Shown: positions 1-10,324 of the stretch, one piece after another
How the letters are laid out: the number at the start of each line of letters is the position of its first letter
Position numbering within the stretch: the stretch's first letter is position 1
Source: Cylicocyclus nassatus
Taxonomy: Eukaryota; Nematoda; Chromadorea; Rhabditida; Strongylidae
DNA length: 64,000 nt
Reading direction: 5' to 3'
Assembly: GCA_958299035.1 (NCBI GenBank)
Contig: CATQJL010000223.1
Span: forward strand, 69,237,006-69,301,005
Program-made: the position numbers and the translations under genes
Notes under the pieces: generated by a model
Told to the model about the DNA's origin: nothing
The model's database searches: none
The model's input: the letters and a program-made list of their open reading frames with translations, nothing else

Positions 1-355
1 GGCCAAAAATCTTGTCGCGCAATTGAAATTCCATAATTTTTTAACGTTTTATGTGCCCTACAATTATTTTAGACGAAGAAAGCCATGTTCTATCATGCTA
101 TCAAAGAGTATGTACTTATGGAAGAGATGGGAGCGGTAAGAAGATATTTCGAATTCACTTTTTGTTTTTTGGCAAAAAATTCATTTATAGTATGTGGACA
201 CCCAGTATTACAGGTTTTATTAACTACCTTTTTTGACTGAGATGTTCATGCTGTTTGGAAGTTATTTTTTAAGCAACCAATATAAAACAACGAATTTGAT
301 TTCATTTACTTTTCTTGAAAATATGATTTTTTCTTCAAATCGTCGGAACAGTCAA

Positions 356-3300
356 CCCTCAACGTTCAAGAGACGCAGGGGTCAAAAGATCTATATTAGC
401 TGTATTTGAATTTACGCCAGTTTCATATGTTTGTTGAGTACCAATGATGGGTTGCTAAGTGGCAAAGAGAAAAAATGCTTATATAAAAATTATCACCCGG
501 CTCTAACCGCTATCTGGCGTTAGTCGCATTTTTTCTAACTCTTTGGCCAGCGCAGTTAGTCTTGCTAGAATTTAAACAAGGGTGAGCGAGCAGAAAAGTT
601 TGTGTGACTTTTTGCTTTTTTCCACCTTTAGTGATTCATTCTGGTCGCTTACGGTAAGGGGTGCATGCTTTACAAGGAAAGGATACTGAGTGACCTTGAC
701 CATTTGAATATACTGAATACATCTTGAAACGCTGATTCCAAATCTGTCGCTATCTGCTGTGCGCTCCTCCGGAAGAAGTTACGAACATTGTCAATAAAAT
801 TCGCGCTGTATTGATGACAAGAACCGATATCGTTAAAATGCCTACTTAGGCACTACAAAAAAGCGTCCAAACCAGAATCTAGAAGCCTGAAAAATGACGA
901 TTCTAACTGCTTGAATCTCGTGAAATTAATATGGAAAAAAGTCCATAAGATTTCGTTCAGTGAATCGCCAGCAGATATTAAACATAGATTTGGAAGCGTT
1001 TTAACACGCATCTGCAGTTCTACATCTCACCGTAAAGGGCCACGGTCACCAAGTTCCCTTTTGAGTGCGGAGCAATCTGAACTAGCATTACGAGTGCCTC
1101 TTGGCAGACAAGGATACTGAATAAAATTTCAGTACAGGCTTTGCTGAAATTGTCAAAGAAATGAAAGAGGATAAAGTTGTTTAGAATTTTCCCTTTTATA
1201 TGTTTTGATCTACTCGTTGGCGTTTGATAAATCGTCAAAGTTCATGTGAGAGCGAAACTGTCGCCTTTCATTAAGTACATCGATAAAATTCAAATCTTTG
1301 AAATCAAAATGAGATTAACGAGTTTGTTTCTATCGAAATCTAGGAATCATTTTCAAATTAAATAAAACTGACATTGTAAGATACGTACCATTACTGACAT
1401 GGTTCCGCGATGAACTTGCTAATGTAGAGTACATTTACTGCAGACATTCAACAATGTCATTTTGGGCGGATTAGGAGAGTATCTCTGACACCAAGATATT
1501 CGGGAAGACTCTGAAAAATCAGCATTAATGTCATGCTGTTATATATCGTGCTACGAAGGAGATGTTTGTTGTAGAAAAATAGTTTGCCCATAGCAACAAA
1601 AATTGGCTGAAATTCCCCTATTTGAGATGAGGTTACAGAAACAAAAGCTTGGGTACATGTAGAATATATGGACACATTTGCAATCCGCTTTCTTGCTACG
1701 CCGAAATCAAACTTCAGACTCCTGCAATTGAGAAACCAGCAAACCTATAAATGTCCTATACCTTCTCCGTTCGCTTTTTCAAATTTGCTATTATCAAATT
1801 CCTTGATACTACTACACTCCAAACTAAAGTTTACTACATTCACGACAAGGGCGGTTTTTCGGTAACTGCCGTTGTGGACCCTTTTCGCTTTATCCAAAAA
1901 CGCTACCATACCCACCCTTGGGTCGTACTGTCCGAAATGATAGTGTTTTCGGACAAAATGAAAACTTGACTTCGAGAATTTTCTCAGAGGGTTTATTGAA
2001 GGCGCTGATTTTCAGAATATGATTTATTTTAGTTTTTGGTACAAAACGATAAAGTTGGGTAGTCATTCTGCACAACCCAAGGTCATAGATTTTCAAGAAT
2101 CGTGTTTTGGAGTTATTTCAAGTGCTGATTACGATTACAAGGTTTACTTTGTTCACTAATGGCCCAAAGTGGGGCTCGGTAGCTACGGCAGAAATTTCGT
2201 AAAGAACAAAAAAACTAATGTGAGAAGGTGGTTTAGAAATTTGAGAGCAACATTTCCATTATCAGCATGCTAAAAAAGCCATAAACAGCGTGTCCCAAAA
2301 AATGTATCGAACGTTTGATTTTTAATATCTCTTCCCAAGGAGTTTTTTGCCTTGCTTCAAGTACCGTTTTGTAGGCTGGCTTCAACTTAGATTTGCATTA
2401 TAGATCGAATCACTCATTTCTCTTCATTACTGTAGGATTACGGTAGAAACTTGAAACATATGGTGTCAATGTGGAAAAAGCTGCCGTTTCAAAACTTTCA
2501 AAAAATTGTGGGGGGGGGGGTTTATGGACGCTGAGTTCAATACTCAACTATTCACAAGATTACGAAGCTTTCTAAACGGTATAATCGCATTTTTAGGCAC
2601 AATGAAAAAATGGCCGCTACCTCTTACCTGGCATAACTCTTCAATGAAGCATCATAATAAGTTGGAAACTTTATAGGCTGCTGCATGACGAAAGCGCAAC
2701 ATCTTCGGGCGCTAACGCGGCTTTATTAGCCACGGAGCGCAGGAGGTGCGGAATCTACAACGGTGAGGATACGCGCGAGTCGCGTTCGCGCCCACTCAAC
2801 TAATATCGCCATTGCGCCTTCGTCATGCAGCAGCCTTTACAGTTATAATCAGCAACTCTGATTAGCCTAGTGTAAAAGCTTTCAGGCTATTTTGTTTCCT
2901 TTCTAAGGCAAAATATGGCCTTTCATTGCTCAAAACCGTCTTTGAAGTTTCTACCGTAATCTCACAGTAATGAAGAGAAATGAGTGATTCGTTCTATAAT
3001 GCAAATCTAAGTTGAAGCCAGCTCTACAGATAGGTACCTGAAGCTAGAGAAAAGACTTCTCTAGATGAAAGATATTCGTTCGATCGAACGTTCGATACAT
3101 TTTTTTGGAACACGCTGTATGTAAAATTTGAGTTTGCTTGGACGAACAATGTAAAAATTAATAAAAATAAAATCGACAATTTTCTGATGGGTTGACACCA
3201 GTCTCTTGCCCGCCCGTATTTTCTGCCCTTGTCAGTTGAATTTTAGAAACAGCTTTTTACTGCAAAGAATTTGAGCTAAAGTCTGTGCCTTATCTCGATC

Positions 3301-3597
3301 TGCGGTGTACCTACCGTAACATCACATTACAGTATCCCAAAGCTGGACCACCCCGGCTAAAGCGTCGCTCAGCTGTTCCCGATCATGTGCCAGAAAAACA
3401 AAACTGCAAAACTCCTTCGTAAAACGGCAAAGTTGGAGTTTCAGAAATCTTACGATCCACCGGTGGTTCGTATTGCCGTGAATCTGTTTAATAAATAAGC
3501 GTAAAAACGTTTTATTTCTTTTACAAAGCAAGTCCGACAGTGGCGTTATTGTTTAGGCTGTTCTCTTCGACAGTGTCTGCTCTCGGAACTGGAGTTG
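356..3597 (-). CDS. Gene-like exon blocks, unidentified, left-arm copy
   Basis: A run of open, protein-like blocks on the minus strand, several starting after TTTCAG/TTGCAG-type acceptors. They lie at about 3535-3597, 3325-3486, 1457-1720, 1210-1295, 1020-1143, 853-1012, 690-839, 507-563 and 356-453, the last ending in a stop. The 1457-1720 block reads ...GKLFFYNKHLLRSTIYNSM..., the 1020-1143 block ...ILVCQEALVMLVQIAPHSKG.... The 690-839 block keeps 56 bases (reading ...FFRRSAQQIATDLESAFQDV...) that are missing from the right-arm copy. I do not recognise the family. Not all block junctions agree in phase, so the model is incomplete or the gene is decaying. A transposon (2285-3118) sits in what would be an intron. 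Confidence 0.42.
2285..3118. mobile_element. Long-TIR DNA transposon, nonautonomous, left arm
   Basis: The left end ACAGCGTGTCCCAAAAAATG (2285) is mirrored by the right end, which finishes ...TTTGGAACACGCTGT (3118). The inverted ends extend about 180 bp inward and share CTTCAACTTAGATTTGCATT and TCACTCATTTCTCTTCATTA. The ends adjoin TA, as for Tc1/mariner-like elements, but the family is not proven. No transposase is visible inside. A second, smaller element (2676-2835) has inserted into it in this arm only. Confidence 0.75.
2676..2835. mobile_element. 160-bp MITE found in the left arm only
   Basis: The ends are GGCTGCTGCATGACGAAAGC and its inverted partner ending CTTCGTCATGCAGCAGCC, about 24 bp with one mismatch. 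The right arm keeps the empty site (GAAACTTTACAGTTAT). Here the element is flanked by TTTATA and TTTACA, so the duplicated target is TTTA or an imperfect six-base TTTAYA. The core is GC-rich and non-coding. Because the mirrored site is empty, the insertion is younger than the inverted duplication, or has been precisely lost from the other arm. Confidence 0.85.
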
Positions 3598-3620
3598 CAA
3601 ATCAAAAGTGTATCAACTAT

Positions 3621-3765
3621 GTACCATCAGCTCCCCGATTGCCGCGAGGACGGACTCGGGTGAGCGTATCAGCGATGCGGTTGCCCTGTGTTGAGATATA
3701 GCTGATAAAGTGATTATCAGTTGACCATCGCGACCGCCCTCGCAGCAATCGGGGAGCTGATGGTA
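3621..3765. mobile_element. Foldback MITE, GTACCATCAGC ends, left arm
   Basis: GTACCATCAGCTCCCCGATT at 3621 is the inverted partner of AATCGGGGAGCTGATGGTAC ending at 3765. The ends continue as GCYGCGAGG, about 29 bp in all. The 145-bp unit is non-coding. A mirrored copy lies at 37414-37559. Confidence 0.8.
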
Positions 3766-3930
3766 CTAATGAAACAAAAGAGTGCCTTACGAGATCATTC
3801 CAAAACATCTAACGTAAGAAAAAGAAAATGTAATGCGGAAGACAAGCATGCTGAAATTAAAAAAAACTTTTGAATGTCGTAGATTTCGCAAGACACCGAA
3901 TTCATCATTCGCAAGTCACACAAGCCAAGT

Positions 3931-4453
3931 AACAGGTTGGCACATGAGTTTTGCAACTAATTTCGTAATTTTTCTCTTTTTCAATGTGACGCATTCATTT
4001 CTGGGCATATTGTAGGCTAGGTAGTAGGCTAAAAATGTGCGCAAGCAGTTTGGTTTTGAAAGCGGAGAATATTCTTGCATTTTTCAAAGACTGGTCAAAT
4101 TCAAAATTTTTGGGGTCGGAAAACCAGAAACACAGCCGTTCTCAGTCTGATTCAATCATATCAAGCCGAAATTCTGCTTAGATTGTTGAGGGGAATCTCT
4201 AAGATCTTTACAGTTTCGTCTTGATGCGTTTGATTTAGACTGGAAACGGCTTTATTTTTTAGTTTCCCGACCTTTGAAACTTTGAATTTGACCAACTTCA
4301 GAAAAATGCGTGAATATTCTGAACTTCGCCATCAAAAACCAAACTCTTTGGACATTTTTACTGCCTAAACCCACATTACAAACATGAATGTGTCACAGTC
4401 GAAAAGAGAAAAGTAACGAACTAAGTTGCAAAATTTCCGTGGCAACCTGATGT
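3931..4453. mobile_element. Foldback element, about 0.5 kb, left arm
   Basis: The two halves are imperfect inverted copies. The left half runs CAGGTTGGCACATGAGTTTT...GCAACTAATTTCG, and the right half ends CGAACTAAGTTGCAAAATTT...GCAACCTGATG. Homology continues to a centre near 4195. No transposase frame is present. The mirrored copy is 36730-37248. Confidence 0.7.
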
Positions 4454-4689
4454 TCCTAGGATTTCATGACGACCACCTACTAGCGTTGCATACATCTTGC
4501 GTGAAAGCTTCTACAAAGCTCAGTCATTCCATTCTGCCTGCGTTTGTCAAGTCTATCCCCCTAATCCAGGAATGGTCTTCAAGTGTGCTCTACTCTTGAG
4601 AATGTGAGAACTATTCAATCAAATCTTTATGAACTTTTCCTCATTGAACAATTTTCTTTGGGTTTGATCGATTTTACCCATTCCATCGA

Positions 4690-4858
4690 ATCAAAACCGT
4701 GGCCGTCCTCTGCTCTGTGTTACAACAATTTTAATACTCTGTCGAACTTTGTACTTGCACGTGATCCGCTTGCAATCCTGATGCTCCGAAGCGAAACCAT
4801 AGAATTTGTTTTCAAAAATTTCCTCTATCTTAGTATGCCTATCGCGGATACTTATCAT
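4690..4858 (-). CDS. Small basic ORF, unidentified, left-arm copy
   Basis: An ATG-initiated 55-codon frame on the minus strand, mirrored on the plus strand at 36322-36490. It is rich in Lys, Arg and Glu (for example KIEEIFENKFYGFASEHQD), with two Cys and a basic end GRPRF before the stop. The opposite strand is also open for 96 codons (4583-4873), so strand choice rests only on composition. I do not recognise it. It abuts the end of the MITE at 4856. Confidence 0.22.
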
Positions 4859-5349
4859 TCATTCTCTGACTAAGAGACGCGATTACGCTTTGGGTATAGT
4901 CCCCTCCACAGATCGTGCTACCCTTGGTCTGCGTCTCAGACCTGCCACGTGTGGCTAACATGTTGGCAACGTGGCAACAACATGTTTGCAACATGCCCCA
5001 ACATGTTGGCAGAACATTTTAGCCACGCCAACATGTTGCTGCATGTTGCCAACGTGTTGCTGCCAACGTTGCCAATGTGTTAGTCACACGTGGCGTCCGC
5101 GACGCCACAAGGGTAGCACTATCTGTGGAGGGGACTATACATTTTATTGACAAGTTTATGAATGAGTCTTGAAGCGTTTGGTTAATTTGCTATTAGAAAT
5201 CGTGGAAGAATATGTTCGAGCTCGTTAATCCGCGCTGGCTACGTCCTTTCACGATCCTAATAGTAATTAACGAAACTCGTTAGAACTCGTTTGTGAACTC
5301 GTAGTTCAAACGTACGCAAAGGGCGCTCGCGTCTCTTACAAAGGAACGA
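4856..5349. mobile_element. MITE with TTCATTCTCTGA-type ends, interrupted by a nested MITE
   Basis: The left end TTCATTCTCTGACTAAGAGA and the right end, ending GCGTCTCTTACAAAGGAACG, are inverted partners. The same ends occur at 6623-6876 and, more diverged, at 14432-14630. A complete second element is nested at 4895-5139. Confidence 0.65.
4895..5139. mobile_element. Nested 245-bp MITE, TATAGTCCCCTCC ends, left arm
   Basis: The inverted ends are TATAGTCCCCTCCACAGATC and a partner ending ATCTGTGGAGGGGACTATA; the similarity extends over about 32 bp through GTGCTACCCTTG. The interior carries many copies of ACATGTTG/CAACATGT arranged as an imperfect hairpin. The likely target duplication is TA. 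The right-arm copy is 36041-36285, the same length. Confidence 0.85.
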
Positions 5350-5974
5350 TCCCAGCTCATGGTGGCCAGTTGGAATGAACCGCATACTCTTAGATGCGTC
5401 TTGATAAGCTGATCAAATCTATCTTTTTTTCTGCGATACCATATTTGGAAAAAGTTATAAGAGTTCAAATTTCAAAATTTGGCAACATTCAGCGGCACAT
5501 CATCAAGAACAGCTGTTCAGTAACACTTATCTGTGTTCTCGGTAGATATGAGCGTCTTCTGAAATTAGTAAACTCAATATCTTGCTAGTCATACACACTT
5601 CTAAGGTGGATTTTGGAGCACGTCATGCATTACAGCTCCAGTGCTTTCACGCATTCAGATGAGGCTAAATGTGCGAATTCACTAAATTTTTAACGCGTGA
5701 TGAACTTTAAAATTCAACTTAAAAGGCATGACTATCAAGATATCCAGTGTATTGATTTCAGGAAATGTTCATATTTACCGGAGACACAGATAAGTGTTTT
5801 TAACTACAGTTCTTGAGGATGTGGCGCTGAAATTGCCACATTTGAAGGTTTGAACATTTATAAGTTTCTCCAGAAAAAGCGTCGCAAATAAGAAAGTCCG
5901 ATCTGGAATCAGCTCATCGAGTATTTAATAATATGCGGCTCAATCTGATTCGACACTTAGTTGGGATCGTTTCC
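5343..5974. mobile_element. Foldback element, about 0.63 kb, left arm
   Basis: GGAACGATCCCAGCTCATGG at the left end pairs with ...GTTGGGATCGTTTCC at the right end. The arms stay recognisable for about 250 bp each (ACACTTATCTGTGTTCTCGG versus an inverted CCGGAGACACAGATAAGTGT). Only shadow frames are present. Confidence 0.7.
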
Positions 5975-5981
5975 TGTTTAT

Positions 5982-6278
5982 TCAGAAAATGAATGATTTT
6001 CCCCTGATACTGACGCTGTCATGTACGCTGTGGAGTTCGCACTGTATAGCATGCCCATGTGTTGCATGCTCTGTTTGTATGATGAAGTCGTTAATACTAC
6101 ATTTCTTCTTACATCTTGTATTCAATAGTGATTCGATACAGCCTTGACGGAAAGTATTGAGACAAAATTGATTTCCCTTTTTTTGAGGTAGGTTAAGAAC
6201 AGGAAACACGATGGGATCTTCTACGCTTATAATAAATGAAAAACGATGGGGGCCAGCGCATTTCGCCCTAGAACGCAA
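5982..6278 (-). CDS. Cys-containing 98-codon ORF, unidentified, left-arm copy
   Basis: The minus-strand frame follows a TTCTAG acceptor-like site and ends in TGA directly overlapped by AATAAA (TGAATAAA), a compact nematode-style 3' end. The product has six to seven Cys, including NTRCKKKCSINDF, and no recognised domain. The mirrored copy at 34902-35198 (plus) encodes the same residues. A short ATG frame (MASGTKKKPIKEHK) lies just upstream. It could be a last exon of a real gene or a chance frame. Confidence 0.35.
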   Translation of the reverse strand: MRSRAKCAGPHRFSFIISVEDPIVFPVLNLPQKKGNQFCLNTFRQGCIESLLNTRCKKKCSINDFIIQTEHATHGHAIQCELHSVHDSVSIRGKSFIF

Positions 6279-6477
6279 AGTTCATTACACCTTGTGTTCT
6301 TTTATCGGTTTCTTTTTTGTTCCAGACGCCATGAACTCCGTTTTAAAAGGGCAAACTTGAATTCGAGTGTAAATCCCTACCCAACTCGGCGCATCCTCTG
6401 TGCAAGAAACGCGTCCTAACGTGCTAAGCATATTCGCTACACGATGTACGATGCATCCTTCAGAATTGTTTTTACAT

Positions 6478-6590
6478 AAACCATCAACGTGGGCTGTATT
6501 TCGATCATTTTAACATGTCAACTTTGAATAAGCGCCTTAAATTTGCTGGAGCTGACGTGTTAAAGCGATCGAAAGGCGCGTTGATGGCTA
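6478..6590. repeat. Imperfect inverted repeat
   Basis: CCATCAACGTGGGCTGTATT...TCGATCATTTTAACATGTCA faces an inverted TGACGTGTTAAAGCGATCGA...CGCGTTGATGG. This is probably a further small foldback element; its outer limits are not clear. Confidence 0.5.
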
Positions 6591-6622
6591 AAATGGAACA
6601 GCTCCGGGGTATGCGCGATGTG

Positions 6623-6876
6623 TTCATTCATTCTCTGATTAAGAGAGGCGAGTACGCTTTGCGTACTTTTGGTTAGCAAATTCATATGTGAATTCTAATT
6701 TTGGATGATTTGTTATTAGGTTCATATTTTCGAGCTTGTCAAGCAATGTGAGTTTGAACATGTTCTTCTACGGTTTGCTGACTGTAAGTTAACAAAACGT
6801 GTCAGAACGCACACATGAACTCTTGCTGATCAAACGTACGCAAGACGTACGCATCTCTCATTTAGAAAATGAATAA
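6623..6876. mobile_element. MITE of the TTCATTCTCTGA family, left arm
   Basis: The left end TTCATTCTCTGATTAAGAGA...GCGTACTTTTGGTTAGC and the right end, ending GATCAAACGTACGCAAGACG...TCTCATTTAGAAAATGAA, are inverted partners. The interior of about 170 bp is non-coding. The family is the same as at 4856-5349. Confidence 0.75.
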
Positions 6877-8335
6877 TACGTGTCATTTCGCATGCCAGGT
6901 TCAATGCGTTAAGGGAAATTGCTGGGTAGGCGGACAGAGTTTGGGGCACTGCTATCTTTCGGCTTCCGTTACCCCTGAAAGCAACCTTTCGCGGCGCACT
7001 GTTTGGATAGGGACTTGATGGAAGGCCTACTGCAATGTTGTCTCCTACAGTTGCTGCTATCCTTGTAAATCTGAAAGGGAACGGAAGAGAGAAAGAGTAC
7101 TGATTACATTATCCTTAAGCATAAATTCGAATTTGATGTCACTCTTTTACACTCAACAGGTTTTGGCGCTTACATCTAGGCCGATGGAGTAGCTTTCTTG
7201 ATGGCTTTCTTAGTAGTTCTCAAAAAGGCTGCAAAAACTGTCAATGGCTTAATTACAGAAAAAGTTTGTGTCCCTCCAAAGAGATTGAAGGAGATTAGAA
7301 GATTGATTGATTAGAAGCAAGAGATTATTGATGATTAAATTAGAAAATGTAAGAAGATATTGGTTATATTGCGCGACCGAGATCCACTACCTATACTGTT
7401 TTTATGTATATACCAAGTTTGAATGTGACCATTTTTCGGCGCGCAGAAAGAGCTGCATTACGTTGAAGATCAAATTTACAGTGCTGGTTAATTTGATTAA
7501 GAATGCTTAAGGCTTGAAGTTAGGTTTATTGAAAAGCAAAAATCATGAGTTTTGTCTTTTCATTTGAAAGTTAGCGGCTGCTAGCGTATTAGTTAATTTC
7601 CAGTACTTCTGTTGGGCGCAATATCCGCAATTACTGTATAGTTGGTAACATTGTTATTCCTCCTTGTATTCCGTGTATCCTGTCTCTGACCTGCGGCACA
7701 TATAGCTAGCATATTAACAACGTGCAACAACATGTCTGCAACAAACAACAACCTGTTGACAGAACATTTTGAACAGGTGGAAACCAAGGAAGGAACGATT
7801 TGCTGCCGACACACTTTCAGATTAGGCTAGACGATGAATCGAATGAGCATATATATATGTTGCCCAAATATCAAATGTATTCTGTCTCTTCCTTCGGTCT
7901 TTTGGAAGAAGATGAGTTTCGAGAAATTGAAATATTGAAGTTTGAATCTTCAAAATAATTGAACAAGGTAATATCTTACCATTTAAAATCTCTCTTGGCT
8001 GTTTTTGCAAAAAAAAAAGCTTTGATTTTACATTTCTTCAAAAAGTGTTTGCGTCTTTTGTTTCCTTGCGTATTCAGGCTGGGAAAAATGGCGAGTTGGC
8101 GCAATTTATGATAGTCTTTATCACGCATCACTGCTGACCTGAAACGGTCAAACTTCCAGGCCAAAGCGTGGCCAACGGAAAATTTTTGTTTAGAAGCCCT
8201 CATTTCAGAAGGCATTCAACTCCTGCGTACTCGATCAGTCGCTTTATCCCAGTTGGGTAACGGACTACTGTACTACATTCATATGTCACAAACCATCGAA
8301 CAAGGCTTCAACTTTGTGTCCAATATAGTTGTCAC
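6877..8335. other. Arm sequence without a supported gene
   Basis: Single-copy apart from the palindrome. The site of the LTR-element insertion in the other arm corresponds to GTAAGAAGAT at about 7347, where the empty site can be read. An ACATGTCTGCAACAAAC-type segment at 7695-7800 resembles the interior of the MITE at 4895. Short frames here have no features of real proteins. Confidence 0.6.
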
Positions 8336-8337
8336 GA

Positions 8338-8560
8338 ACAGAAAATTTCGAATGAACGAATATCGAATAATCAATTTTTGAAGATTTTTCGAACGAATGA
8401 ATATCGAATATTTGATTTTCGAAAATTCTTTGAATGAACGAATTTTATTCGACTTTCGATTTTCGAATATTCGAATATTGGCACATTCCAAAATTCGAAT
8501 GAACGAATACATGAATGACCGAACTTGATCGTATATTCAAACTAATTTCGAATAAGTGCT
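8338..8560. repeat. TTCGAA/ATTCGAATGAACG array, left arm
   Basis: Dense, irregular copies of TTCGAA, TTCGAATATTCG and GAATGAACGAAT, each unit largely self-complementary. Related arrays occur at 10325-10700 and 13020-13430 and in the other arm at 18600-18975 and 20710-20960. Confidence 0.8.
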
Positions 8561-8917
8561 CGAATATTTTATATGTTCTCTGGTCATGAAACCTGGGCAT
8601 TGTCTTGTATTCATAAACTTCCTTGTGAGCCACGCAGCCACGCCACGTTTTGTTAAAATATTTATCAGGTCTACGTTTCGGCATTAATGCCTTCCTCAGA
8701 GATCTGAAAGAAAGTCTCACACTTGTTTTTGCCCTATATGATCAAATATCTCTTCTTGACTAACCTAGTTCGACGCCCTAGCAAACGAGAGGAGACATTA
8801 CACGACAAGTAGCATGCCAAGATCTCCACCGACAGCGCAACGAAGACGTTCAAACTCCACTGGTGGTAAAAGACTAGAGCTGACCGATATGGACAGCTTA
8901 AGTAGTGGAGATGATAT

Positions 8918-9487
8918 TTATAAGTGACAGTATGACAGAAATGGCATCAAATCACTTGCGATGGAGAGCTGTTCATTCTTCCCGTTCAGTTTCGGTTCGC
9001 GCGAGAGAATGTATGCCGCTTCAAGCGCTTTGCGAGCAGCAATATTTGACTCATATCCTAGGATGATGCACCTGATATCGAAGTCGTCGCCGTAATGGTC
9101 TACTTTCCTGTGTTTCCCTAGCGGACTGGCCATGCTTTCCCGTCTCTTACTCGCCAAGTGTTCATTAACACTCACGCTGAGTTGCCGACCAGTTTCTCCT
9201 ATGTAGGTAGCGTGGCGTGCCAGACATTCAATTTCGTAGGCAATGCCAAACTTAGCACAGTCTCCCATTTTTCCTTTAGGCCAAATGACGCAATCTTTCG
9301 TAATACAAGCTGTATCGTATAAACGATTACGCACTAGTTGTCGCTTAATGTTGCTTCGAGGGATATATATACGAGAAGCAACATCTTGCTCCAACTGGGC
9401 TTGTATTATACACGTTTGAAACGCGTGCTTTACTCTATCGGAAATGAGTGGTAAGCATAATGGAATCCTAGCACCAGTTTTCAGCAT
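8918..9487 (-). CDS. Penelope-like GIY-YIG endonuclease domain, left arm
   Basis: A 189-codon frame overlapping the end of the RT frame by a few bases in another reading frame. The linker has a CCHH-like set (ACITKDCVIWPKGKMGDC) and then the endonuclease with ATYIGETGRQLSVSVNEH (the GIY-YIG variant with TYIGET), a downstream KHRKVDHYGDDFDI and a conserved E-K region (KALEAAYILSREPKLNG). In the family this domain nicks target DNA for insertion. This copy is open through the linker. The right-arm copy has small deletions at the equivalent of about 9370-9395 that shift the frame. Confidence 0.85.
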   Translation of the reverse strand: MLKTGARIPLCLPLISDRVKHAFQTCIIQAQLEQDVASRIYIPRSNIKRQLVRNRLYDTACITKDCVIWPKGKMGDCAKFGIAYEIECLARHATYIGETGRQLSVSVNEHLASKRRESMASPLGKHRKVDHYGDDFDIRCIILGYESNIAARKALEAAYILSREPKLNGKNEQLSIASDLMPFLSYCHL

Positions 9488-9990
9488 TTGCTGTAGACGT
9501 AGGCTGCATTTCTAGAATGTCTGGGTTTTGATGAGAAGTAGCCAATGGAGGCTGCTATCTCATTTGCCAGCTCGAGGGGTTCCTGTCGTTCACTCTCCCC
9601 ATTGCAGACTTCGATTGCCGTTTTATACATGTTCCGTAATACTGCTCGCTTAACGGCAACCGGATGGGCCGATTTCGCGTGTAAAATGATGTTTTTTGAG
9701 CTCTCTTTGCGATACCATTTCACTCGTATCGTACCGTTATTAAGCATTAGCTGGGTGTTCAGGTAGGGGAGCCAACCGTTTCGTGGTGCTTCTCTGGTAA
9801 AACTTATGTACTCTGATTGTTGATTTAAAATCTTGAAACAATCGTCCATTTCGGACTGTGTTGATGTTATAATGCAACAATCGTCAATATATCGACAGTA
9901 CATAAGTGGGCATCGTGATAGCACCGGTCTTTCTATTCTGCTCATGAAACAGATGGCAAGCGTAGGTGCTAACCTTTGGCCCATTGCCAA
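9481..9990 (-). CDS. Penelope-like reverse transcriptase, C-terminal part, left arm
   Basis: A 169-codon frame starting at LAPTLAICFMSRIERP, just upstream of the catalytic box CRYIDDCC (Y-I-D-D, residues about 33-36). The thumb-like segment WLPYLNTQLMLNN and KWYRKESSKNIILHAKSAHP follow, typical of Penelope-like RTs. The fingers and the first catalytic Asp are missing, so it cannot be an active RT alone. It ends in a stop where the GIY-YIG frame begins, so the two domains of what is normally one protein are now in different frames. Confidence 0.85.
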   Translation of the reverse strand: MAMGQRLAPTLAICFMSRIERPVLSRCPLMYCRYIDDCCIITSTQSEMDDCFKILNQQSEYISFTREAPRNGWLPYLNTQLMLNNGTIRVKWYRKESSKNIILHAKSAHPVAVKRAVLRNMYKTAIEVCNGESERQEPLELANEIAASIGYFSSKPRHSRNAAYVYSKC

Positions 9991-10324
9991 CCCTCTCAGC
10001 TGTAGATAGTAAGTGCCTGACCATTTGAAGATATTGCAGTTAAGACATTCCTTCCATATCGGTCAGCTTTAGTCTTTTACCACCAGTAGAGTTTGAACGT
10101 CGTCGTTGCGCTGTCGGTGGAGATCTTGGTATGCTACTTGTTGTGTAATGTCTCCGCTTCTTTGTTCCTAGGGCGTCGAACTAGGCTAGTCAAGAGGAAA
10201 GATTTGATCATATAGGGCATGAAACTAGTGTGAGACTTTCTTTCAGGCCTCTGAGGAAGGCATTATTGCCGAAACGTTAAATGATAAATATTTTAACAAA
10301 CCTGCGTGGCTCACAAGAAAGTTT

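Noticed and set aside
8279..8720. Ile/Arg/Ser-rich frames over TTCGAA arrays
   Set aside because: Low-complexity translation of a palindromic satellite. The frames recur wherever the array occurs.
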